Part shown: positions 6,471 through 15,506 of the stretch, one piece after another
Numbering within the stretch: the stretch's first letter is position 1
How the letters are laid out: every line of letters begins with the position of its first letter
Assembly: GCA_018653485.1 (NCBI GenBank)
Contig: JABHZE010000002.1
Location: forward strand, 1-56,293
Length of the DNA stretch: 56,293 bases
Direction: 5' to 3'
Source: an archaeon
GTDB taxonomy: Archaea; Nanobdellota; Nanobdellia; Pacearchaeales; GW2011-AR1
The notes under the pieces: model-generated
What the model saw: the letters and a program-made list of their open reading frames with translations, nothing else
What the model was told of the DNA's origin: nothing
The model's database searches: none
Made by a program: the position numbers and the translations under genes

Positions 6471-7058
6471 TTAAAACTCTTCACACTTAACTTGATAATA
6501 TGCCTTTGGATGATCACAAGAAGGACATTTCTCAGGAGCTTCTTTACCAAAATAAGCATAACCACACTCCCTACATATCCACCAAACTTCTTCAGATTTC
6601 TTAAACAAACTACCCTTTTCCAATTGTTCCAATAACTTCTTATATCTCTCTGCATGATGTTCTTCAGCCTTTGCAATAGACCTAAGCCTCAATGCAATTT
6701 CAGGATAACCTTCTTTCTCAGCAACATCTGCAAACTCAGGATACATCTCACTATATTCATAATGCTCCCCATCAATAGCCGCCTTTAAATTTTCAACATT
6801 ACTTTCATAAACAGTAGGACAACTAGCATCTACTTCAATCTCTCCTTGTTCATCTTCAGCAAACTCTTTTTTCAATTCCTGAATATGTTCAAATAATCTC
6901 TTAGCATGAACCTTTTCTTGATCAGCAGTAATTAAAAATATTTCAGCTATTTGTTCATAACCTTCTTTCTTAGCAACCTTAGCATAAAAAGTATATCTGT
7001 TTCTAGCTTGTGATTCTCCAATAAATGCTTTAGTTAAGTTTTTTAGTGTTTGTTTCAT
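6471..7058 (-). CDS. rbr: rubrerythrin
   Basis: The 195-residue protein has an N-terminal ferritin-like four-helix domain with diiron ligands ([23 protein letters not shown], then [14 protein letters not shown]) and a C-terminal rubredoxin-like domain with two CxxC pairs (CRECG and CPSCD). Rubrerythrin reduces hydrogen peroxide with electrons from rubredoxin or NADH in anaerobes and microaerophiles. The ATG overlaps the stop of the superoxide reductase gene by 4 nt (ATGA), so the two are translationally coupled. Together they remove superoxide and then peroxide. The length is normal. Confidence 0.97.
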   Translation of the reverse strand: MKQTLKNLTKAFIGESQARNRYTFYAKVAKKEGYEQIAEIFLITADQEKVHAKRLFEHIQELKKEFAEDEQGEIEVDASCPTVYESNVENLKAAIDGEHYEYSEMYPEFADVAEKEGYPEIALRLRSIAKAEEHHAERYKKLLEQLEKGSLFKKSEEVWWICRECGYAYFGKEAPEKCPSCDHPKAYYQVKCEEF

Positions 7059-7435
7059 TCATTCCTCCACAAACCATGAAGATTACAATACTCTCTAGCA
7101 ACAACTTTATCTCCTTCAACACAAAACTCTGCCTCAGGTTTATCTCCGAGTTTTAAAAATTTCTTATAAACAATTCCATCAACAATTAATTCAATAAACT
7201 CAATATAATGCTCTTCTTCCATTGGATGTTCTACACTTCCAACTTTAACTAAAAATCCTTTTTCTGTTTTTTCAATAATTGGAACATGTTTTTCACCTTT
7301 TTCAGGATCTTGTGTTTTTTCTTCTTGAAGTTTCATATCTTGTCCACAACAAACTAAAGTCCCATTTCCAGTATGTAAGACTTCAACTATATTTCCACAA
7401 ACTTCACATTTGTAAACCTGATTTTTTTCTGTCAT
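7055..7435 (-). CDS. dfx: superoxide reductase (desulfoferrodoxin)
   Basis: The 126-residue protein has an N-terminal desulforedoxin-like domain with four cysteines (YKCEVCGN, then LVCCGQDM). The SOR domain follows, with conserved ligands for the catalytic Fe(His4Cys) centre: [17 protein letters not shown], and a C-terminal CNLHGLW that provides the Cys and last His. It reduces superoxide to hydrogen peroxide. It is the first gene of a two-gene oxidative-stress operon with rubrerythrin. A TATA-like ATATAAAA at 7456-7463 (plus-strand reading) is centred about 25 bp before the ATG. Confidence 0.96.
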   Translation of the reverse strand: MTEKNQVYKCEVCGNIVEVLHTGNGTLVCCGQDMKLQEEKTQDPEKGEKHVPIIEKTEKGFLVKVGSVEHPMEEEHYIEFIELIVDGIVYKKFLKLGDKPEAEFCVEGDKVVAREYCNLHGLWRNE

Positions 7436-7455
7436 AATCCAAACAAAATATCAAG

Positions 7456-7463
7456 ATATAAAA
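7456..7463 (-). promoter_or_regulatory. TATA box of the dfx-rbr operon
   Basis: On the minus strand TTTTATAT is centred about 24.5 bp before the ATG at 7435, consistent with a leaderless transcript. Confidence 0.6.
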
Positions 7464-7522
7464 ACATTTCTATGCTGGATTTCAATACCTTAATGCATTT
7501 CAATAATCAGTAATTTTTATTT

Positions 7523-7547
7523 TTCTCCTCCTATTTATGAGGGAGAA
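7523..7547. repeat. 25-bp dispersed palindromic repeat, copy 1
   Basis: It begins TTCTCCTCCTATTTATGAG and can fold through TTCTCC/GGAGAA arms. It differs at one position from 35091-35115. Both copies sit 25-60 bp downstream of a minus-strand gene, here xerA. Possibly a 3'-end processing signal or a small dispersed repeat. Confidence 0.7.
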
Positions 7548-7578
7548 CAAATCAAAATAGTTTAACTCTTATCTTTTT

Positions 7579-8397
7579 TCACAAATTATCTAACGGATTC
7601 TTAATCCCTTTAACTTGCTCTTGACTTATATGAGTATATATTTGTGTCGTAGCAATACTGCTATGACCCAAAAGGAACTGTATCTTCCTCAAATCAACTC
7701 CTGCATCTAATAAATGAGTTGCAAATGAATGACGAAGAGTATGAGGATGAACTGATTTTTCTATACCTGCATTTTGAGTAGCTTTTTGAACTATCTTTTG
7801 AATATTTCTAGTAGTTAAAGGCATTTCTTTTGAAAACAAATAAGTCCAATCTGAATTTCTTTTAATAAATTTATCCAAATTTTTAGAAAGTTTTTTAGAT
7901 AATATAAACATTCTATCTTTCTTTCCTTTTCCTTCTCTAACCCACCCCATATTTTCAGAAAAATCTAAATCAACAGGTTTAATATTAACAACTTCAGAAA
8001 CACGCAAACCAGAAGAATATAACATTTGCATAATTAATTTACTTTTCAAAGTTTGAGAAGCCTCAATTAAATTAATAACTTCTTGTTTTGTTAAAACAAC
8101 TGGAATTTTTTTATCAGCTTTAGGCCTTTTAATACCCGCAGTAGGATCTTTTCCAAAAATACTAATATAAGCAAATTTAACAGAAGCTAAAAATAATATC
8201 ACAGAACTAGAAGCTCTTTCAGACATTTTCTCAGCTAAAAAATATTTCACATCATCTGATTCAATTTCTTCAGGATTTTTTCCAGAAAAATCTAATAACA
8301 ATCTATTGAATTCAATATAATTTCTCAAAGTATATGGAGACAATTTACCTATTTTAATTTCTGTTTCAAGTTTTCTTAAAAATTCCTCTCTTTCCAT
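7579..8397 (-). CDS. xerA: XerA-type tyrosine recombinase
   Basis: I start at the ATG at 8397 because TATATAAA is centred 25.5 bp upstream. The longer frame uses GTG. The 272-residue protein has an N-terminal SAM-like DNA-binding domain (about 1-90) and a catalytic domain with the full tyrosine-recombinase set: Arg132 (SSGLRVSEV), Lys in GKGKKDR (about 157-160), His219 and Arg222 (HTLRHSF), His245 (LLGHSS) and Tyr254 (IYTH). Archaeal XerA resolves chromosome dimers at dif. A role in integration at tRNA 3' ends is only a possibility suggested by the repeats elsewhere in the window. It is divergent from the operon at 8489. Confidence 0.92.
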   Translation of the reverse strand: MEREEFLRKLETEIKIGKLSPYTLRNYIEFNRLLLDFSGKNPEEIESDDVKYFLAEKMSERASSSVILFLASVKFAYISIFGKDPTAGIKRPKADKKIPVVLTKQEVINLIEASQTLKSKLIMQMLYSSGLRVSEVVNIKPVDLDFSENMGWVREGKGKKDRMFILSKKLSKNLDKFIKRNSDWTYLFSKEMPLTTRNIQKIVQKATQNAGIEKSVHPHTLRHSFATHLLDAGVDLRKIQFLLGHSSIATTQIYTHISQEQVKGIKNPLDNL

Positions 8398-8418
8398 ATA
8401 TTTAATTGTGCGAACCCC

Positions 8419-8426
8419 TATATAAA
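8419..8426 (-). promoter_or_regulatory. TATA box of xerA
   Basis: TATATAAA (plus-strand reading) is centred 25.5 bp from the ATG at 8397. This decides the start codon. Confidence 0.7.
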
Positions 8427-8459
8427 GATTCACAAAATATCCTTTACATTGATATAGTC

Positions 8460-8467
8460 TTTATAAA
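8460..8467 (+). promoter_or_regulatory. TATA box of the 8489 operon
   Basis: TTTATAAA is centred 25.5 bp before the ATG at 8489. It lies back to back with the xerA promoter. Confidence 0.7.
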
Positions 8468-8488
8468 TTATTTCACCTAAGAGTTTAT

Positions 8489-9019
8489 ATGGCAAATCAA
8501 AGGAAAAGAGGGATTAGTAACAAACCATCCAAAAAACAATTATATTATTTTTTAAGAAATTTAGAAGCAAATTCTATTGATATTAATGAGGCAGGAATCA
8601 TTGCAGGATATACAGTAGCAGAAGCACTAAGGGATTTTAGGTATACCCTTCAGTCAGATGAAGAAAAAAGTTTTCAAGAAGTTAGGAGAGTTTATGACGG
8701 ATTTAATGAAATTCTTCAAATCCCCTTTGAACAAGGAGAAGGAGCAAGATTAATTGCAGATTTAAGAAAAAAACTAGAATCTTCTTTAGAAAGAGATTTT
8801 GATACCTCACAACCTTTTTCAGATAGTTTAATTTATTTAGGATTAATTAATCTTTTAAATATTCGTAATGGTTCTTGCGAAGAAAGATTAAGAATGTCTG
8901 GTATAGATCTTATTTCTGCAGTTAAAGAAATAGGCCCTAGAAAAAGAAGAAAACAATTAACAGGAGATTATTCCCAAATACTTTATAATTTCACAAGAAG
9001 TAAAGGAGAAAGAAGATAA
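8489..9019 (+). CDS. hypothetical protein, first gene of the PhoH/nuclease/helicase operon
   Basis: This is a 176-residue soluble, mostly helical protein with a basic N-terminus (MANQRKRGISNKPSKK) and a basic C-terminal tail (GPRKRRKQL, then TRSKGERR). No domain is recognised. The segment INEAGIIAGYTVAEALRDFR could be a helix-turn-helix-like element. The leaderless promoter and the 20-bp gap to the PhoH-like gene suggest co-transcription with nucleic-acid enzymes, so RNA or DNA binding is a reasonable guess but not shown. Confidence 0.6.
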   Translation: MANQRKRGISNKPSKKQLYYFLRNLEANSIDINEAGIIAGYTVAEALRDFRYTLQSDEEKSFQEVRRVYDGFNEILQIPFEQGEGARLIADLRKKLESSLERDFDTSQPFSDSLIYLGLINLLNIRNGSCEERLRMSGIDLISAVKEIGPRKRRKQLTGDYSQILYNFTRSKGERR

Positions 9020-9039
9020 AACCAAAAGAGGTATAGGTG

Positions 9040-10590
9040 ATGCAAGAAAATAATCCCAAAACAAATTATCATAAGGCATATATTCCTTTAGCAGATGTTT
9101 ATTCAGAAGGGGGAATAGGAGTTTATGCAGATCTTGAAAGATCAGGAAATGAAGAAGAATCCGAAACAGAAAAAACCCGTGCAAAAAATTTAGTTATTCT
9201 AACATCTCAAATTCGTAATCAAGCATTACATTCAGAAGAAAGTGCTTTAGCAAAAAAAGCATTTTCATATTTAATTTCAGGAGGAACCAAATTAGAGGCG
9301 GGAGATGGAATGGTAGTTTATGATATGGGGGAAGGATTAGATGTAGCTTATATTGATGACCCTGATTTCCTAACATCAGGATTAGAAAAAAGAGTAAAAG
9401 AAAGATTTCAAATAAATAACGGATTAAAGGTAATAACTAGGGATGTTAAACAACATCTAGATTTTGAAGGAGATGCAGTTAAGGTAGAAAAACCTGGTTT
9501 TTTAATTGCAACAGAAGCACCACATAAGGGATTAATCAATGGAAATGGAGAATTATATGAAAGACTTATAGTTCAGAATGGGCCTATCACCTTAGAAGAA
9601 GCTGAAGAAATTTTAGGAGAAGATTTATTTATGAATCAATTTTTAAGATTTGAAGGAAATAACGGTTATGAATATGCAAGAATCAGAGGAGATTTAACAA
9701 GAAACTCAAAAGGAAAAATAATAGATGTAGAAAATGAGAGAGTAACCTTATTAGGACAACATGAATATTCAAAAGAATTAAGAGTGGGAGATCAACGTTT
9801 TAGAAATGGCATACATGGTATAAAACCTCAAGACATGGAACAATATCTTGCAATGCAGCACATTCTTTTAAATCCAGATGTAGAAATTGCATTTATTTCA
9901 GGATCCCAAGGTTCTGGTAAAACTCTAATTACTTATGCAGCCATAATAAATCAAATAATGGATTATAGAGGGGAAATAAATAAAAGAAGAGGAGTTAAGG
10001 GAAATAGAAATTCACTTTATGATCAAGTTTCTTTATTAAAGGCAGGAGGAGATCTTATTGGAGGGAGTAAGGGAAATATTGGATTTCTTCCAGGAGATAT
10101 GTGGAAAAAAATAGAACCCAACTTAAGATCTTACAAAAGAGCACACAAAACATTAGATTGGGGAAAAAGTTATCCTTTCAAAAGCATGGCTATTCCAAAA
10201 AATGGAAATGATTTTGGGAAAACAAGACAACAATTTCCAACAAAAAATTTGGATTTTGCCCTTCCTTCAGATGACGAAGCAATAGATATTCTACCTATTG
10301 GTTATTTTAGGGGGGAATCATTTCCAAATACATTATTGGTTGTTGATGAAGCACAAAATTTAGAATTAAAAGAACTTAAAGCAGTAATTGAAAGAGTAGG
10401 TATTGGCTCAAAAATTGTTATATTAGGAGACCCGTTTAATCAGATAGATAATCCAAAATGTTCTGTTGAAAGAAACGGACTTTCAAGTGCAATGAAATTC
10501 TTTTTACCAATGCCTCAATCAGCAATGATTTATTTAACTGGAAATTATAGAAGCAGAACTTCAGAAGATACATTACATATGCATGTATAA
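9040..10590 (+). CDS. PhoH-like ATPase with long N-terminal extension
   Basis: I take the ATG at 9040, 7 nt after GAGGT, rather than the GTG at 9037. The 516-residue protein has about 280 N-terminal residues of unknown fold, then a PhoH-type P-loop ATPase: Walker A GSQGSGKT at about 288-295, Walker B LLVVDEAQN at about 431-439, followed by the family's RVGIGSKIVILGD and NQIDNP segments and a sensor-like GNYRSRT. PhoH proteins are ATPases linked to RNA metabolism or helicase activity, often beside nucleases. An insertion of about 110 residues separates Walker A and B. The first gene partner is at 8489, and the nuclease gene follows. Confidence 0.85.
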   Translation: MQENNPKTNYHKAYIPLADVYSEGGIGVYADLERSGNEEESETEKTRAKNLVILTSQIRNQALHSEESALAKKAFSYLISGGTKLEAGDGMVVYDMGEGLDVAYIDDPDFLTSGLEKRVKERFQINNGLKVITRDVKQHLDFEGDAVKVEKPGFLIATEAPHKGLINGNGELYERLIVQNGPITLEEAEEILGEDLFMNQFLRFEGNNGYEYARIRGDLTRNSKGKIIDVENERVTLLGQHEYSKELRVGDQRFRNGIHGIKPQDMEQYLAMQHILLNPDVEIAFISGSQGSGKTLITYAAIINQIMDYRGEINKRRGVKGNRNSLYDQVSLLKAGGDLIGGSKGNIGFLPGDMWKKIEPNLRSYKRAHKTLDWGKSYPFKSMAIPKNGNDFGKTRQQFPTKNLDFALPSDDEAIDILPIGYFRGESFPNTLLVVDEAQNLELKELKAVIERVGIGSKIVILGDPFNQIDNPKCSVERNGLSSAMKFFLPMPQSAMIYLTGNYRSRTSEDTLHMHV

Positions 10591-10654
10591 CCCAATTAGC
10601 ATAGAAATACTTTTAAAACAATTTCTTTTTTATCTATTACAAAAAGGTGAAAAA

Positions 10655-11542
10655 ATGGTATTATACTCTCATTCAAGATTGTCCTCATTTGAACAATGTC
10701 CTTTCAAATACAAATGTAGATACATCGATAAACTAAAACCAGACATTAAAACAACTATAGAAGGATTTCTAGGAAATGCAGTCCACTCAACATTAGAATG
10801 GGTTTACACACATTCAAAAGAAAGAACCTTTGAATTAGATGATTTAATAGAATATTATGCAAAATTATGGAGAGGAGATTATTCTCCAGAAATAAAAATA
10901 GTTAAGGAAGAATTTAATGAAGAATTTTATTTTAATAAAGGAATAAAATTTTTAATAGACTATTTCATGAAATATTCCCCATTTAAAGACAATACTATTG
11001 AAACAGAAAAAAAATTAATAATGAGTTTAGATTTAGATGGAAAATATAAAATAATCGGATTTATAGATAGGCTAATCCATCATCAAGATACAAATATTTT
11101 TGAAGTTCATGATTATAAAACCTCTGCAACATTAAAATCTCAAGAAGAATTAGACCAGGATAGGCAATTAGCATTATATGCTATTGGAATAAGAAAATTA
11201 TATCCTCAAGTAAATGATGTAAAATTAGTATGGCATTATTTAGATTTTAACAAAACAGTAAGTTCAGAAAGAACAGTGGAGCAATTAGAAACTTTAAGGC
11301 AAGAAATAATGCAATTAATAGATAAGGTAGAATCTGCAACAGAATTCCCTCCCTTATCCTCAATTTTATGCAAATGGTGCGAGTTTAGAAGTTATTGCCC
11401 TACATTAAAAGAAGAATCCAACAATCCTGAAGAAAACTCAAATTCCTTAGATCAAAACCAATCAACATCAGAAACCAACAACAATCAAAATAATTTCCCA
11501 AAAAATAATAGTCCTTACAAATCTCAACAAAAATTATTTTAA
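10655..11542 (+). CDS. RecB/Cas4-type PD-(D/E)XK nuclease with Fe-S cysteines
   Basis: The start is the ATG at 10655, 4 nt after AGGTGA. The upstream in-frame extension overlaps the PhoH gene. The 295-residue protein shows the PD-(D/E)XK nuclease order: His44 and Glu48 (GNAVHSTLEW), Asp138 (GFIDR), Asp153 and Lys155 (HDYKTS) and Gln171 (DRQLALYA). One N-terminal cysteine (Cys15, FEQCPFKY) and three C-terminal ones (Cys239, Cys242, Cys248) match the four ligands of the 4Fe-4S cluster in Cas4 and AddB-type nucleases. The last 40 residues are Asn/Ser/Gln-rich and probably disordered. No cas genes lie nearby, so it is more likely a repair or processing exonuclease. Confidence 0.88.
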   Translation: MVLYSHSRLSSFEQCPFKYKCRYIDKLKPDIKTTIEGFLGNAVHSTLEWVYTHSKERTFELDDLIEYYAKLWRGDYSPEIKIVKEEFNEEFYFNKGIKFLIDYFMKYSPFKDNTIETEKKLIMSLDLDGKYKIIGFIDRLIHHQDTNIFEVHDYKTSATLKSQEELDQDRQLALYAIGIRKLYPQVNDVKLVWHYLDFNKTVSSERTVEQLETLRQEIMQLIDKVESATEFPPLSSILCKWCEFRSYCPTLKEESNNPEENSNSLDQNQSTSETNNNQNNFPKNNSPYKSQQKLF

Positions 11543-11559
11543 GAGCCTAATATTCTAAA

Positions 11560-13476
11560 ATGTGGAGCTTATATGAAAATGAAAAGAAACTTGAACCTTT
11601 AGTTTTTTCTAATGGGAAATCTCAAAAAGATATAGTTCAAGAAGTAATTAATGCAATTGAACAAGGAAATAAAATAATTTTCATTCAAGGTATGTGTGGA
11701 ACAGGCAAGTCAGCTATAGCATTAAATCTTGCAAAATATTTTGGAAAAACATCTATTGTTGTTCCAATTAAATCATTACAAGAACAATATCTGAAAGATT
11801 ATTCTAACAAAAAATATGTTTTAAATAAAGACAAAAAATTAAAAATATCCTCAATTCTAGGAAGAAAAAATTTCAAATGCAGGTTTCTTAAAGAAGGGCA
11901 GGGGATAAATCAAAACTTCTTACTTTCAAAAAAAGAAACAAATGCAAAACTAAGTGATATTTTTGCAGGAGTTAAACCTAAACAAGATAATGATGATTCT
12001 TGTGACAATAAATTTCTTCCATGTAAAATAGATATAAAAGAAAAAAATCTAAACATAATTAAAGATTATATTAGAAAAAATCCAGATGCAAAAGTAACTA
12101 ATTTTTCATCTATCTCAGAAGTTAAAAGATTAAGTATAGCCCCTATTTGCCCATATTTTTCACCTATTCTCCCTCAAGAGATAGATATTAAAAAATTTAA
12201 TGAGGCAAATAAAATAAAATATAAAGGTCTCAATAATAAAAAATTTACAATTTATCAAAGAAAACCTGGTTGTGGTTTTTATGACCAATACTCTGCCTAT
12301 GCAGAATCAGATGTAATAATTTTTAATAGCCAAAAATATAAATTAGAAACATTAATGGACAGAAAACCAGAGACAGAACTAGAAATTATCGATGAATGTG
12401 ATGATTTCTTAGATAGTTTTGCAAACCAAGAAATTTTAAATCTCAATCGTCTAACTTTTGCACTTTCATTCTTATTTTCCAACCATAATACTAATACAGA
12501 GATTCTAAAAAAGTTATCCGATATAACGAATACCTTAAAGAAAAAATACAATGAACCAAATTCAGAGATATTTGAAATAAAAGATACCTTAGTTAGAGAG
12601 CTTCTAGAAACAATTTTAGAAAATCCAGATTTATTAAATGAAATTGAAATAGATGAAGATAATTATTTGTTTCATTTAGATGAGGTTGCAAGAAATTTCT
12701 CAAATTTATTAAATGAAACTTATTTTTCAGTTGAAAAAAGAGATAATGATATCACCATTCAATTAGTAACTACAAATCTAGCAAAAAAATTAAAAGAATT
12801 AATAGACAAAAATAAAGTTATTGTGATGATGTCTGGAACAATTCATTCAGAGTATGTTTTAAAAAATATTTTTGGATTAGAGAAATTTAAAGTAATCGAG
12901 GCAGAAATAGAATCTCAAGGAGATTTAATAAAATGCAAACATGGATATGAAATGAATTGTAAATATTCTAATTTTCAAAACCAATCGGTTACTAGAGAGA
13001 AATACCTCTTAGCATTTTCAAAATCCATAGCCTCTGCAAAACCTCCTACTTTAATACATTTAACAAGTTTTGCAGATCTTCCAACAGAACAAGAGAAAAT
13101 AAAGTTCAACATAACTAATTTGCCAACAAAAGCTGAATTAATGCATCAACAAGCAATAGACCCAATGGGAAAAAGAGTTAGAGATTTTAGAAATAAAAAA
13201 ACTACAAGATTATTCACTACAAAATGCACCAGAGGAGTAGATTTTCCAGGAGATATTTGCAATAGCATTGTAATAACAAGATTTCCTTACCCTAATATCT
13301 CATCAATTTTCTGGAAGATTCTTAAAAAAACTTATCCTGCGCATTTTATGTCATTTTATATGGATAAGGCAAATAGAGAGCTTCTTCAAAAAATCTACAG
13401 AGGATTAAGATCAAAAACAGATAGAGTATATCTTTTAAGTCCTGATAGTAGAGTTTTAGATGCAAAAATAAACTAA
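11560..13476 (+). CDS. XPD/DinG-like Fe-S superfamily 2 helicase
   Basis: The 638-residue protein has Walker A GMCGTGKS at 44-51, a DEAH-box variant DECD at 278-281, motif III-like VMMSGTIHSEYVL, motif V-like TKCTRGVDFPGD and motif VI-like YRGLRSKTDR. Between motifs I and II are several cysteines (107, 148, 155, 197, 238) that could supply the four ligands of the XPD-type 4Fe-4S cluster. SAYAESDVIIFNSQKY after the last Cys is typical of the family (xxxADVVVxNH). These enzymes unwind DNA 5' to 3' in repair or replication. It follows the nuclease gene by 17 bp and looks like the last gene of the operon. Confidence 0.88.
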   Translation: MWSLYENEKKLEPLVFSNGKSQKDIVQEVINAIEQGNKIIFIQGMCGTGKSAIALNLAKYFGKTSIVVPIKSLQEQYLKDYSNKKYVLNKDKKLKISSILGRKNFKCRFLKEGQGINQNFLLSKKETNAKLSDIFAGVKPKQDNDDSCDNKFLPCKIDIKEKNLNIIKDYIRKNPDAKVTNFSSISEVKRLSIAPICPYFSPILPQEIDIKKFNEANKIKYKGLNNKKFTIYQRKPGCGFYDQYSAYAESDVIIFNSQKYKLETLMDRKPETELEIIDECDDFLDSFANQEILNLNRLTFALSFLFSNHNTNTEILKKLSDITNTLKKKYNEPNSEIFEIKDTLVRELLETILENPDLLNEIEIDEDNYLFHLDEVARNFSNLLNETYFSVEKRDNDITIQLVTTNLAKKLKELIDKNKVIVMMSGTIHSEYVLKNIFGLEKFKVIEAEIESQGDLIKCKHGYEMNCKYSNFQNQSVTREKYLLAFSKSIASAKPPTLIHLTSFADLPTEQEKIKFNITNLPTKAELMHQQAIDPMGKRVRDFRNKKTTRLFTTKCTRGVDFPGDICNSIVITRFPYPNISSIFWKILKKTYPAHFMSFYMDKANRELLQKIYRGLRSKTDRVYLLSPDSRVLDAKIN

Positions 13477-13482
13477 GTCTTC

Positions 13483-14121
13483 TTATTTTTCTTTACTAGC
13501 TTCAGAAAGCTCTCGACTAGAGGTAAAAAATTCACTTCCTGATGAAATTCCTCTTAATATAAATTCAATCGCGAAGATAAATATAACAAATAAGATTATG
13601 TTTGAAAACAAACCAGGTATTTCAATAATCTTTCCAACTAAACTATCTAAATTAAAAAAATCTTCTCCTAAAACAAACATTGCTAATACAGTGAATGGAA
13701 GAATCTTTGCAATATCTTTTGATAAATCTTCACTAATGTATGCAGTTATTCTTGTTGAAGCTATTATTGCTGCAGAAATTAAAAGAATTTGATAAGCATC
13801 TTGTTTAGATAATAATAATAAAAACAAAGATAATACTGTAAACCAAAATAACACTAAGAACGGCAAAATAATCAAGTATTCAAGAGTATACAAACTAACT
13901 GCAAAAAACTTTTCTAAAACAGGAAAATTAGAATAATTATATTGCTTTAAGTTTAATACAATTATTTCCTTATTTGCTAAAAACTTATAGAACTTGTAAA
14001 TAAAAAGTGCATAGATAACAATAAAGATAGTATAAACTGAAAGCGTAACTAATGTTTTATATTCAGCAGGAATACTATCCACCATAGACTGAAAGTAATT
14101 TGCAATTTCTCCAATAACCAT
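13483..14121 (-). CDS. conserved membrane protein
   Basis: This 212-residue protein has about five or six hydrophobic segments. Prominent ones are at 23-45 (TLVTLSVYTIFIVIYALFIYK), 75-105, 108-125 and 165-190. It ends in a polar Ser/Glu-rich tail (SSRELSEASKEK). The segment SRITAYISEDLSKDIAKILPF between membrane helices looks conserved. I know no function. It converges on the helicase gene with 6 bp between stops and lies downstream of S9 on the same strand, with 68 bp between. Confidence 0.65.
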   Translation of the reverse strand: MVIGEIANYFQSMVDSIPAEYKTLVTLSVYTIFIVIYALFIYKFYKFLANKEIIVLNLKQYNYSNFPVLEKFFAVSLYTLEYLIILPFLVLFWFTVLSLFLLLLSKQDAYQILLISAAIIASTRITAYISEDLSKDIAKILPFTVLAMFVLGEDFFNLDSLVGKIIEIPGLFSNIILFVIFIFAIEFILRGISSGSEFFTSSRELSEASKEK

Positions 14122-14189
14122 TTTTCACACTCTTTATATATAAAATTAATTAAAGATTATAAAGGTTTCTGAAAAAGCTTTGATTAAAA

Positions 14190-14600
14190 CTATCTAAACG
14201 ACTTCTGTCTTTTTCTTCTAGCCTTACTATCACCAGGTTTGTTAGGTTCTTTTCTTCTTGTATCTGCAACTAATAAATTTTTATCATAACTGATAAATGC
14301 TTGTTTTAATTCTTTAGATTTTGTAAATTCAACTAATGCCTTAGCTATAGCTAATCTTCCTGCTTGAATTTGTCCTTCAGATCCACCACCTTTAATATTC
14401 ACCGCAATATCAAAATCAAAATTCCCCAAGGTTTTTTTAGTCAATTCAATTGGTTCTTTTATTGTAAGTCTCTTAAACATATCTAAATGTTCATAAGGAA
14501 TTTTATTAACAGTTATTTTTCCTTTTCCAGTTTTAATTGTAGCTTTAGCTATTGCAGTTTTTCTTTTTCCTGAAACAGTTAGATTTTTTTCAATTGCCAT
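14190..14600 (-). CDS. rps9: ribosomal protein S9 (uS9)
   Basis: This 136-residue small-subunit protein has the family pattern SGKRKTAIAKATIKTGKGKI, GGGSEGQIQAGRLAIAKAL and the basic C-terminal end KARRKRQKSFR, whose tail reaches the ribosomal P site. The length is normal for archaea. Last ribosomal gene of the block, it follows L13 by 4 bp and should be co-transcribed with L18e and L13. Confidence 0.97.
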   Translation of the reverse strand: MAIEKNLTVSGKRKTAIAKATIKTGKGKITVNKIPYEHLDMFKRLTIKEPIELTKKTLGNFDFDIAVNIKGGGSEGQIQAGRLAIAKALVEFTKSKELKQAFISYDKNLLVADTRRKEPNKPGDSKARRKRQKSFR

Positions 14601-14604
14601 AGGA

Positions 14605-15015
14605 TTATATTTTTTCAGTTAACTCCTTTAATGTTATAAATTTATCATGTTTAATACTTTCCATCTTTTCCATTTTTCCATCTTTAAATTCTTTTGGAAT
14701 TCCATCATAACATTTTATTTTCAAAAATGCTTGCTTTCCAATCCCTTTTCTATGATCAGGCAACATTCCTCTTATTCCTCTCTTTAAAACCCTATGTGGC
14801 AATCTAATAACTTTAGGCCCTTTTTGAGAATGTCCACCCTTATCTCTTAAAATACTATATTTTTCAATTACATTTTTTTTACTTCCAGTAATAATCGCCT
14901 TTTCAGAATTCACAATAACTACTTCATTTCCTTCTAAAGCATTTTTAGCAGCAAAACTAGCAATTCTTCCAAAACTTCCATTTTTTGCATCAATAATTAT
15001 TTTTTTATTTTCCAT
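14605..15015 (-). CDS. rpl13: ribosomal protein L13 (uL13)
   Basis: This 136-residue large-subunit protein shows DAKNGSFGRIASFAAKNAL near the N-terminus and the conserved KGPKVIRLPHRVLKRGIRGMLP core. It sits between L18e and S9 in the usual archaeal order. The gap to L18e is about 10 bp, so the three genes form one transcription unit. Confidence 0.97.
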   Translation of the reverse strand: MENKKIIIDAKNGSFGRIASFAAKNALEGNEVVIVNSEKAIITGSKKNVIEKYSILRDKGGHSQKGPKVIRLPHRVLKRGIRGMLPDHRKGIGKQAFLKIKCYDGIPKEFKDGKMEKMESIKHDKFITLKELTEKI

Positions 15016-15025
15016 AGTATTTTAC

Positions 15026-15382
15026 CTAAATTACCTTAACCCCTTCTAATTTTTTATTCTTATTAATCTCATCTTCAATTGTTTTAATCTCACAACCAGC
15101 TTTCTTAAGTTTTTCCTTAGCAGATTCTGAAAATCCAATAGCACTTATTTTAATTTTTCTTTCAATATCTCCTTCACCTAATACTTTCCCAATAACCATT
15201 ATCTTGTCCCCTTCAACAGAATTCAAACCATCTAAATTAATTTTAGTATATTTGCTTCCAGGAGCAGATAATTTCTTAGCTAAATCAAGTAATCCATTTT
15301 TCTTAGCAAGAACAATAGTTTTAACTACAATAGGATTTCTCTTATTCTTTATTCTTTTATCAATTTGTGTTTTGCTTATCAT
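15026..15382 (-). CDS. rpl18e: ribosomal protein L18e (eL18)
   Basis: I start at the ATG at 15382. The longer frame uses TTG and would add six residues. The 118-residue protein has the L18e pattern: NPIVVKTIVLAKKNGLLDLAKKL, then GDKIMVIGKVLGEGDIERKIKI and ISAIGFSESAKEKLKKAGC. It is an archaeal/eukaryotic large-subunit protein. Upstream, between here and tRNA-Leu, lie several strong hairpins that could belong to its leader or to the tRNA trailer. Confidence 0.94.
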   Translation of the reverse strand: MISKTQIDKRIKNKRNPIVVKTIVLAKKNGLLDLAKKLSAPGSKYTKINLDGLNSVEGDKIMVIGKVLGEGDIERKIKISAIGFSESAKEKLKKAGCEIKTIEDEINKNKKLEGVKVI

Positions 15383-15410
15383 TTTGTTATTCTCAATCAA
15401 GTTATTAGTT

Positions 15411-15506
15411 TAGTAGAAGTAATTTTTAATTAACTTCTGCTAACGCGATTATGTTTAATTCCTTGTGATCAGGAATTAAATAGTTAAAGAATTTTTAATT
15501 CTTTAA
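15411..15506. other. three tandem hairpins between rpl18e and tRNA-Leu
   Basis: Three perfect or nearly perfect stem-loops follow one another: 15411-15420/15433-15442 (10 bp, one G-U), 15454-15463/15471-15480 (TTTAATTCCT/AGGAATTAAA, 10 bp) and 15484-15492/15498-15506 (9 bp). No ORF is visible in 15401-15573. They may form a ribosomal-operon leader, a processing signal between tRNA and mRNA, or remains of mobile hairpin elements. Confidence 0.6.

Noticed and set aside
7579-8397. Integrase of a mobile element
   Set aside because: Size, motifs and setting fit chromosomal XerA. There are no att sites beside it, although a role at the tRNA repeats cannot be excluded.
10655-11542. CRISPR-associated Cas4
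   Set aside because: No cas genes or repeat-spacer array are in the window. The neighbours are PhoH- and XPD-like enzymes.
12297-12551. Minus-strand ORF inside the helicase gene
   Set aside because: Shadow of the helicase frame with no recognisable features.
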